Assembly: GCA_949935685.1 (NCBI GenBank)
Contig: CATLGN010000037.1
Coordinates: 1 to 9,865, forward strand
Direction: 5' to 3'
Origin: an uncultured Lachnospiraceae bacterium
GTDB taxonomy: Bacteria > Bacillota > Clostridia > Lachnospirales > Lachnospiraceae
Length of the DNA stretch: 9,865 nucleotides
The translations under genes and the position numbers were made by a program. Of this stretch, positions 5,903 to 9,865 are shown piece by piece. Position 1 is the stretch's first letter, and each line of letters starts with the position of its first letter. The notes below the pieces were generated by a model. It was not told the DNA's origin. It saw only the letters and a program-made list of their open reading frames with translations, and searched no databases.

Positions 5903-6045
5903 TTGCTGTGGAAATTATAACATGACAAACGCATGAATGAACAAATTATGAACATAGCATGCGTAAAGGACAGAAACGGAAAAAGTCTTGACAAGATTTC
6001 TTTTTGGTCAGGTGCGCAGCGCTGCGGCCGTATACCGGGGAGGCT
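5903..6045 (+). repeat. Foldback element, copy B: solitary left arm in direct orientation
   Basis: 5923-6021 matches 5197-5295 of copy A at 91 of 99 positions without gaps, and all eight differences are transitions. The match weakens after about 6021 and is lost near 6045, so the centre and right arm are absent. The left flank TTGCTGTGGAAATTATAA (5903-5920) is nearly identical (one mismatch) to the sequence at the right end of copy A, TTGCCGTGGAAATTATAA (5586-5603). Copy B therefore begins with a right-end remnant joined to a left end. No gene is present between the tRNA terminator and this repeat. Confidence 0.8.
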
Positions 6046-6256
6046 GTAAAAAATTCTGTGTCTATGGATAAAAATCTTTGTTGATATGAATCAGATATGT
6101 AGAAATTTGCTGTCGAATAACATTACTTTTATATTGTCGAAATTCTTTTCTAAATAATAGTATTGCCAGTTTATTTATTTCTATACACATACATTAATTT
6201 TTTGCATACCAAACAGGCATTAGCAGCAGAAAGATGATATGTGGGCTCTGCCTGCA

Positions 6257-6280
6257 CCCGGCCTCCGGAATAAGGCCGGG
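6257..6280. repeat. Isolated GC-rich hairpin
   Basis: CCCGGCCT (6257-6264) and AGGCCGGG (6273-6280) form a perfect 8-bp stem around an 8-base loop in strongly AT-rich surroundings. There is no T-run on either side, so it is not a normal terminator. Confidence 0.5.
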
Positions 6281-6358
6281 ACAACAACAATTTGATATAT
6301 TGGAACTATGATAAAGTGTGATGGAAAGTGCCTTTGATATATGATTAGTTGGTTTAGA

Positions 6359-6399
6359 GGGGGCTGTAGCTGCGAGGCTATGGCTCCTGCTATTTTTTT
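6359..6399 (+). terminator. Terminator-like hairpin in the gene-free region
   Basis: The arms 6359-6370 and 6377-6388 can pair along 12 positions if several G-U pairs are allowed, with a 6-base loop, and a run of seven T follows at 6393-6399. No gene is recognised just upstream, so it may be left over from a lost gene. Confidence 0.35.
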
Positions 6400-6463
6400 G
6401 TACATTTTTGAGTATGGGATAAATGGGGAGACAGCGGTTCGGCAGGAGGGTACAATATTATGA

Positions 6464-6604
6464 TCTGAAAGTTGTGTAAGTGCTGAAAATGCTATATTTT
6501 CAATGATTTGCTTGTTATTGTGTAGCTGGTATAGGGAACTTGGAGTACAAAAATACCCTTGGAAGGATTTTGAATTTTGTGTTCGAGAGTGTTTAGAAAA
6601 GTAG
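6464..6604 (+). pseudogene. Possible gene remnant (C-terminal fragment), unidentified
   Basis: A frame of 46 codons runs from just after TGA (6461-6463) to TAG (6602-6604) and has a protein-like composition, ending with a stretch such as GVQKYPWKDFEF. The only internal ATG (6503) lacks a ribosome binding site. I do not recognise the family. It may be the tail of a decayed gene, or chance. Confidence 0.2.
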
Positions 6605-6629
6605 TTTGATATTCAAAGTAATTATCCTG

Positions 6630-6658
6630 TTCAATATTACCATATAATGTGTTACAAT
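6630..6658 (+). promoter_or_regulatory. Candidate promoter for the 102-residue protein
   Basis: TTCAAT (6630-6635), a 17-base spacer and TACAAT (6653-6658). A perfect TATAAT also occurs at 6643-6648 but without a matching -35 box. Either would give a leader of roughly 80-90 bases before ATG 6743. Confidence 0.3.
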
Positions 6659-6742
6659 ACAAACAGTTCTATATATTGCAAAGAAAACAATATGAGTCAG
6701 TAAACAGTGTGGCTACTGCCTGGAAAGTCGGAGGTTATTATT

Positions 6743-7051
6743 ATGATGTACCCATATATGACGCTTAACGATGATACGGAAATTACACATTCTGAAATGA
6801 AACAAGACGGGAGAGTGAAGGTATATATAGAAACACCGGATGAAAAGGTATGTTTTCGTCATGCTACTTGCTGGTTGCCGGAATATAAATGGGAAGATAT
6901 TTACGCTTATTCGGATACTGATATTGAAAAATTTCAGGAAATTATTGAGTCATCGGCGCATTTGATTATGGAATTTTCAAAGTGGAAACCCAAGTGCGAA
7001 TGCGACAAAGATATGGATAACGAAGAGTGGAAAATGCTATTTGTGCCATAA
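6743..7051 (+). CDS. Small hypothetical protein (MYPYMTL-type), 102 residues
   Basis: Start ATG 6743 (or 6746) has GGAGG at 6730-6734, eight bases upstream; an ATG at 6707 in the same frame has no such site. The product begins MMYPYMTLNDDTEITHSEM and continues with a strand-rich part (VKVYIETP), an aromatic central segment (CWLPEYKWEDIY), a helix (SDTDIEKFQEIIESSAHLIMEFSKW) and a cysteine pair (C92, C94) near the C-terminus. I recall short clostridial hypothetical proteins that open with MYPYMTL and carry an NAHLI-type helix, but know no function for them. It is soluble, acidic, and has no signal peptide or membrane segment. It stands alone in an AT-rich, rearranged stretch, which suggests an accessory gene. 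A possible terminator follows at 7167-7231. Confidence 0.75.
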   Translation: MMYPYMTLNDDTEITHSEMKQDGRVKVYIETPDEKVCFRHATCWLPEYKWEDIYAYSDTDIEKFQEIIESSAHLIMEFSKWKPKCECDKDMDNEEWKMLFVP

Positions 7052-7166
7052 TAAATCAAAGATTCCAGAAAGAACTTTGAGAAATATGATGCGTATGATA
7101 GAGACCCGCAGTTCGGAAGTAATAAATAAATGGTATGAGTATTTTGGGGAAATCAGATATTATTGC

Positions 7167-7231
7167 TAGCAGGCGTAAAGATATACCAATAGAATTTGGA
7201 ATATTTTAATAACGGAGCCTGCTATTTTATT
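7167..7231 (+). terminator. Possible long-loop terminator upstream of the truncated gene
   Basis: TAGCAGGC (7167-7174) and GCCTGCTA (7217-7224) are perfect complements, followed by TTTTATT. The 42-base interval contains a second hairpin (7181-7189 with 7196-7204, one mismatch), so the two may stack. It would terminate transcripts from the 6743-7051 gene. Confidence 0.35.
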
Positions 7232-7255
7232 GTAGGATATTGGAGAAATAATTAA

Positions 7256-7330
7256 ATGGGATATCGTGACATTTTTGCAAATAAAGAGTTTATAAAGCAA
7301 ATGCAGACCACACTGAAGTATAGTCAATAG
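7256..7330 (+). pseudogene. 5' end of a transporter-like gene (probable MFS) cut by an IS end
   Basis: ATG 7256 has GGAG at 7242-7245, ten bases upstream. The frame reads MGYRDIFANKEFIKQMQTTL and then runs into a stop at 7328-7330. A short basic/aromatic start with a FANKEFIK-type motif is common at the N-terminus of major facilitator superfamily transporters in Firmicutes. The frame meets the putative IS end (TGAAGTATAG..., from 7314) at about codon 20, and no continuation of the gene is seen on the far side of the IS remnant. I infer a gene truncated by insertion and later deletion. The family call rests on few residues. Confidence 0.45.
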
Positions 7331-7640
7331 AGTAGACACATTTTTAAGAAATATTTTACTGGGGACAGAATTAAGCCTGTCCCCAATAAACGGATTCCAT
7401 TTCATTTGGCGTCAGATAGCCAAGAAAGCCATGAGGCCTCCGGGAATTGTAGAATCCTTCAATGTATTCAAAAATAGAGAGATGCAGTTCATGAAAAGCA
7501 TGGTATGTCCTCCAGTTGGTTTGTTCCCGCTTTAAATATTTGAAAAAGACTGCATCACGTTCAGAGAATCCAAAAGCTGACGGAATGAAAATGCCGTATA
7601 TTGTGTTCCACGGTCAGAGTGGAACATAAGGCTTATAGAA
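7314..7640 (-). mobile_element. Remnant of an IS3-family insertion sequence (3' part only)
   Basis: The remnant holds the end of the transposase gene (stop at 7371-7373), a short 3' untranslated part, and an end-like sequence, TGAAGTATAGTCAATAGAG, starting at 7314 with the TG typical of IS3-family termini. The opposite end and about two thirds of the element are missing. The outer limit at 7314 is inferred from where the truncated gene at 7256 loses its reading frame. The inner limit is within the ~20 bases before the stop codon of the neighbouring gene. Confidence 0.75.
7371..7636 (-). pseudogene. IS3-family transposase (OrfB, rve core) fragment with internal deletion
   Basis: Reading the minus strand, one frame (7636 down to about 7544) gives SLMFHSDRGTQYTAFSF...NVMQSFS, the region around the second catalytic aspartate of the DDE integrase core. 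A second frame (about 7547 down to 7371) gives FFKYLKREQTNWRTY...IFEYIEGFYNSRRPHGF...ESVYWGQA and a stop, the standard C-terminal end. The roughly 13 residues that normally join them (a YPYDNAxxES-type segment holding the catalytic glutamate) are missing, and the frames are shifted. The join is at TTTTTC (7542-7547), which would occur in both flanking parts, so a deletion between short repeats is likely. The N-terminal part including the first aspartate is also gone. This transposase is inactive. Confidence 0.88.
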
Positions 7641-7655
7641 AACTATTTTCCTGTT

Positions 7656-9044
7656 TCACAGCGCAATCCATTCCCCGTTCCAGAGATTTGTCCCCGCCGT
7701 ATAATGCGGAATGACCACACAGGCGATCGTCAGAAAAAGGCTTCCGGCGAGAAACAGCATCAGGCCGCCAAAGATAACGGGACGGTACCACTTTTGTAAA
7801 ATGGCGGGCGGCAGACGGCGTTCGAGCAGGCTGACAAACTTATGAAATCCCAATGTAATAAAATACATAAAGGGAATCAGCATGGGCATAATATAGCGTC
7901 CCTGCGGCTGATAATCACTCGCATAGGAATAGTAGATACACAGCCCCATCGTAATTACAACGGAGAGCAGCAGAGCAATATGGAACAGGAGCGCAGCAGT
8001 CTTTTTTCTGCCGGTCTGCTTACCGGGGATCAGGCAAAACAGCCAGCCCAGACGGAATATGCGATAATACCAGATGTATAAAAAAGGCAGGGTGGGAAGC
8101 GTCATGGGGCCGAAACGGGCGACGAAACTGTTCCACAGAAAATAAAAGAAATCCATATGAAACAGCATATCGACAAGCGACGCGCCGGAACCTGCCACGG
8201 TTGTCCGGGTGGCGGGATTATATTCCGGCAGGGCGGTGCGCATGGCGTTTTCTGACCGTGCGCGCAGTCCAAGCAGATCGCCGTCATGAATCCGGTAATT
8301 GCGCAGAAACCACCAGCCAATGCCGAATAATACGATAACGGAGATAAAGAGCCCCTTTTGCAGCAGGGCGTGCCAGTCAATATCGGTTTTACGGTCGGCG
8401 AGAAAAGAGAAACAGAAAAGCAGTATGGCGGTAAGAATCAGACCGTACGCATTATAATAGGAAAGGGCACAGCAGATTATGCCGACGGAGAGCGTTATAC
8501 AATCCTGCCAGCGCCAGCCGGATTTCCAGCCGGAAACGCAGGCATACAGCATAATGGCGCCGGCCATGGAGGCCATGGAATCGGTATTCACATAAGAGTG
8601 CAAAAACAGATTTTGCGGCAGAAACATAATCAGAAAACAGAACAGCCATCCGGTCAGCCGATTTTGAAACAGCAGCAGAGAAAGCTGGCGGACATAGACG
8701 GCCATGATTACGCCAAATACGGCGTTGACCATCCGGGCGCAAAGCAACAGCGCTATGTTCTGCCGGGTAAAAAGCGACAGAACCCGCATGAGAATGCCCT
8801 GTATGATATAAGGAAGAATCGGCTGAAATGCGTAGGAACCGCCATATCCGCCGATGGCGACTTCGAATTCTTCCCCTGTGGGCAGTTTGCCGTAATTGCA
8901 GATAAACTGTGCGACTTTAAAACGGTTTACTTCGTCCGGCGGATCGCCGAAAGGCTGCAGAAAGGCAAAAGCGAGAACAGAGAGTAAAACGGCGGTATAA
9001 AACAGGATATTCGGGTCAAAGAGACGCTTTTTGCGCTTTTTCAT
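7656..9044 (-). CDS. DUF2142-family polytopic membrane protein (probable GT-C glycosyltransferase-like)
   Basis: 462 residues, with GAGGGAG upstream of the ATG at 9044. A basic N-terminus (MKKRKKR) precedes the first membrane segment (~13-31), and about ten to eleven hydrophobic segments follow. Three landmarks fit DUF2142: DPPDE (34-38) right after the first membrane segment, where GT-C enzymes place their catalytic acidic loop; YVNTDS (151-156), the N-x-D motif; and QGRYIMP (381-387) before the last segments. Family members lie in cell-envelope polysaccharide regions and are thought to transfer sugars from polyprenyl-phosphate carriers, though the exact reaction is not established. The C-terminus is short after the last membrane segment (~426-445). 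The stop codon is directly next to an IS remnant, so a slightly altered C-terminus cannot be excluded. The gene upstream on the same strand encodes a CarD-like protein, separated by a hairpin. Confidence 0.82.
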   Translation of the reverse strand: MKKRKKRLFDPNILFYTAVLLSVLAFAFLQPFGDPPDEVNRFKVAQFICNYGKLPTGEEFEVAIGGYGGSYAFQPILPYIIQGILMRVLSLFTRQNIALLLCARMVNAVFGVIMAVYVRQLSLLLFQNRLTGWLFCFLIMFLPQNLFLHSYVNTDSMASMAGAIMLYACVSGWKSGWRWQDCITLSVGIICCALSYYNAYGLILTAILLFCFSFLADRKTDIDWHALLQKGLFISVIVLFGIGWWFLRNYRIHDGDLLGLRARSENAMRTALPEYNPATRTTVAGSGASLVDMLFHMDFFYFLWNSFVARFGPMTLPTLPFLYIWYYRIFRLGWLFCLIPGKQTGRKKTAALLFHIALLLSVVITMGLCIYYSYASDYQPQGRYIMPMLIPFMYFITLGFHKFVSLLERRLPPAILQKWYRPVIFGGLMLFLAGSLFLTIACVVIPHYTAGTNLWNGEWIAL

Positions 9045-9078
9045 GGACGATACTCCCTCTGTGGATTTATGGACATAA

Positions 9079-9125
9079 AATGCGTACTGCTGATTGGGAC
9101 GGCGGGTCCGCGGGCAGTACGCATT
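9079..9125 (-). terminator. Terminator hairpin between the CarD-like gene and the DUF2142 gene
   Basis: AATGCGTACTGC (9079-9090) and GCAGTACGCATT (9114-9125) form a perfect 12-bp stem; the 23-base loop contains a further GGAC/GTCC pair. On the minus strand the stem directly follows the CarD-like gene and is followed by TTTTATG, a short U-run. The promoter for 7656-9044 would then have to lie in the 35 bases before its start or be reached by readthrough. Confidence 0.7.
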
Positions 9126-9131
9126 GCTTGC

Positions 9132-9635
9132 TTATTTTTCCTGAACGGTATCGGCAATCAACTGCCGCATTTCATTTTTCCTTTTTCCAAGGGCAAATGC
9201 CAGTTCTGCATAGAGGTTGTCCTCGGCCAGTTTAAAATAACGCTCATCCGTCGCCGTACTCTTTTTGCCCTGTGCCGACCGCTGTTTTTTCCGAATGTAG
9301 AGATTCTTGATAATGCTGATCAGCGCCGTGGGGCTGCAACTGCGGATGGCATCCTTGTACGTCTGTTCGCGGAGCTTGTCGTTGGAGATCCAGGCGGCTT
9401 CCACTTCGGGAATTTTATGGATGATTTCCCATGCCTGTGCTTCATTCAACGCTTTTCTGAGTGTTGATTCCGCCATATCCGTCGGCACATATAATCTGGC
9501 GTTTTTGTTTTCTACGGGAACGAGCAGGTAATATAACTTATTTTTGTCTGCATTTGGGAGATCCGGATGCAAAATATCATCAATCCGGCAAACACCATTA
9601 TTTGCCTTTATTACATAGTCACCAATCTCATACAC
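9132..9635 (-). CDS. CarD/CdnL-family RNA polymerase-binding transcription regulator
   Basis: 167 residues, with AAGGAGGG ten bases before the ATG. Residues 1-~60 form the RNA polymerase beta-interacting (RID) domain: MYEIGDYVIKANNGVCRIDDI, then LYYLLVPVENKNARLYVPTD. The C-terminal helical domain follows, with AAWISNDKLR (W82 in the region of the tryptophan that wedges into the promoter bubble in mycobacterial CarD) and the ending DERYFKLAEDNLYAELAFALGKRKNEM, which fits the family's last helices. CarD proteins bind the polymerase beta lobe and tune open-complex stability, often at rRNA and tRNA promoters and in stress. The length is normal for the family. It has its own promoter and terminator. 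Confidence 0.9.
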   Translation of the reverse strand: MYEIGDYVIKANNGVCRIDDILHPDLPNADKNKLYYLLVPVENKNARLYVPTDMAESTLRKALNEAQAWEIIHKIPEVEAAWISNDKLREQTYKDAIRSCSPTALISIIKNLYIRKKQRSAQGKKSTATDERYFKLAEDNLYAELAFALGKRKNEMRQLIADTVQEK

Positions 9636-9688
9636 GACAATCCCTCCTTCTTATAGTATATAAGTTGTTAAAAATAAAAGTTATTTCT

Positions 9689-9718
9689 ATTATATCATAA
9701 AAAGTATACAAAAATCAA
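9689..9718 (-). promoter_or_regulatory. Promoter of the CarD-like gene
   Basis: On the minus strand TTGATT (complement of 9713-9718) is followed after 18 bases by a perfect TATAAT (complement of 9689-9694) that also carries the TG of an extended -10 (TGATATAAT). It lies about 55 bases upstream of the ATG. Confidence 0.75.
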
Positions 9719-9796
9719 AGGAATTTTTCTGCGAAATGCACAAGGAGAGTGAGACGCTGTCTTGCAAAACTTTTCGTGACAAGGTTTTTCAGCAGA

Positions 9797-9845
9797 ATAA
9801 AAAAGCAGGACCGTACAAAAGCCTGCAAGCTTTCCTACGGTCCTG
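9797..9845 (-). terminator. Strong minus-strand terminator of a gene beyond the right edge
   Basis: CAGGACCGTA (9806-9815) pairs perfectly with TACGGTCCTG (9836-9845), and an inner stem AAAGC/GCTTT (9818-9822 with 9829-9833) extends it. On the minus strand the stem is followed by CTTTTTTATT. The direction shows that a minus-strand gene ends just outside or at the window edge. The 9721-9796 spacer holds nothing I recognise. Confidence 0.85.
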
Positions 9846-9865
9846 TCATATCACAGATTTTTATT

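Larger units (their letters stand above)
6046..6742. other. AT-rich region without a convincing gene
   Basis: This stretch of about 700 bases has no reading frame with both a good start and a recognisable product. It contains a GC-rich hairpin (6257-6280), a terminator-like hairpin (6359-6399), a short protein-like frame without a clear start (6464-6604), and a possible promoter (6630-6658) for the next gene. A 61-codon minus-strand frame at 6220-6405 lacks a ribosome binding site and crosses both hairpins. The base composition is clearly more AT-rich than the genes to the left, which fits an accessory or decayed region. Confidence 0.6.

Noticed and set aside
5988..5993. Perfect TTGACA in repeat copy B as an active promoter
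   Set aside because: No -10-like sequence occurs 16-18 bases downstream, and copy A has CTGACA at the same place.
7061..7129. Protein-like frame reading KNFEKYDAYDRDPQFGSNK before a stop
   Set aside because: It has no start codon or ribosome binding site and is only about 22 codons long. It may be debris of a lost gene, but chance cannot be excluded.
8358..8987. 209-codon plus-strand frame opposite the DUF2142 gene
   Set aside because: It is antisense to a membrane protein with clear family motifs, has no ribosome binding site and no recognisable domain.
1..9865. CRISPR array or phage integration core
   Set aside because: There are no short regularly spaced repeats, and no duplicate of the tRNA-Arg 3' end elsewhere in the window; no integrase gene is present.

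Overview
The window looks like chromosomal DNA from a Gram-positive anaerobe of the Clostridia, most likely a Lachnospiraceae-type organism. The basis is strong AGGAGG-type ribosome binding sites, TTGACA/TATAAT promoters, an ammonium transporter fused to a PII domain, a CarD-family regulator, and a small MYPYMTL-type hypothetical protein of a kind I associate with this group. This is inference from style and gene content. There is no rRNA or marker gene to settle it.

Layout. 2-100 is the C-terminal end of a heavy-metal-associated (HMA) domain. 274-2022 encodes an Amt ammonium channel with a C-terminal PII domain, preceded by a promoter and a strong hairpin and closed by a good terminator. 2158-4058 is a tight three-gene operon: Nudix hydrolase with a zinc ribbon, flavodoxin-fold protein with an iron-sulfur-type cysteine motif, and a DUF434/DUF5616 protein. 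4302-5165 is an unrecognised acidic coiled-coil protein with a structured leader.

5166-6742 has no convincing protein gene but is rich in structure. It holds a ~410-bp foldback (imperfect inverted-repeat) element, then tRNA-Arg(ACG) with its own promoter, a perfect 17-bp palindrome at the expected start site and a terminator, then a half copy (one arm) of the same foldback element in direct orientation. After that come AT-rich spacer, isolated hairpins and possible gene debris. 6743-7051 encodes a 102-residue hypothetical protein.

7256-7655 is a rearrangement scar. A transporter-like gene start is cut after about 20 codons by the end of an IS3-family element. That element survives only as a C-terminal transposase fragment, itself broken by an internal deletion. 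The scar abuts the stop codon of the next gene.

7656-9635 carries two minus-strand genes: a DUF2142-type polytopic membrane protein (probable GT-C glycosyltransferase-like) and, upstream of it, a CarD/CdnL-family RNA polymerase-binding regulator with a clear promoter. A strong minus-strand terminator near the right edge ends a gene lying beyond the window.

The best candidates for something undescribed are the foldback repeat family that brackets tRNA-Arg, the palindrome at the tRNA start site, the structured leader of the coiled-coil gene, and the Amt-PII fusion that lacks the uridylylation tyrosine.
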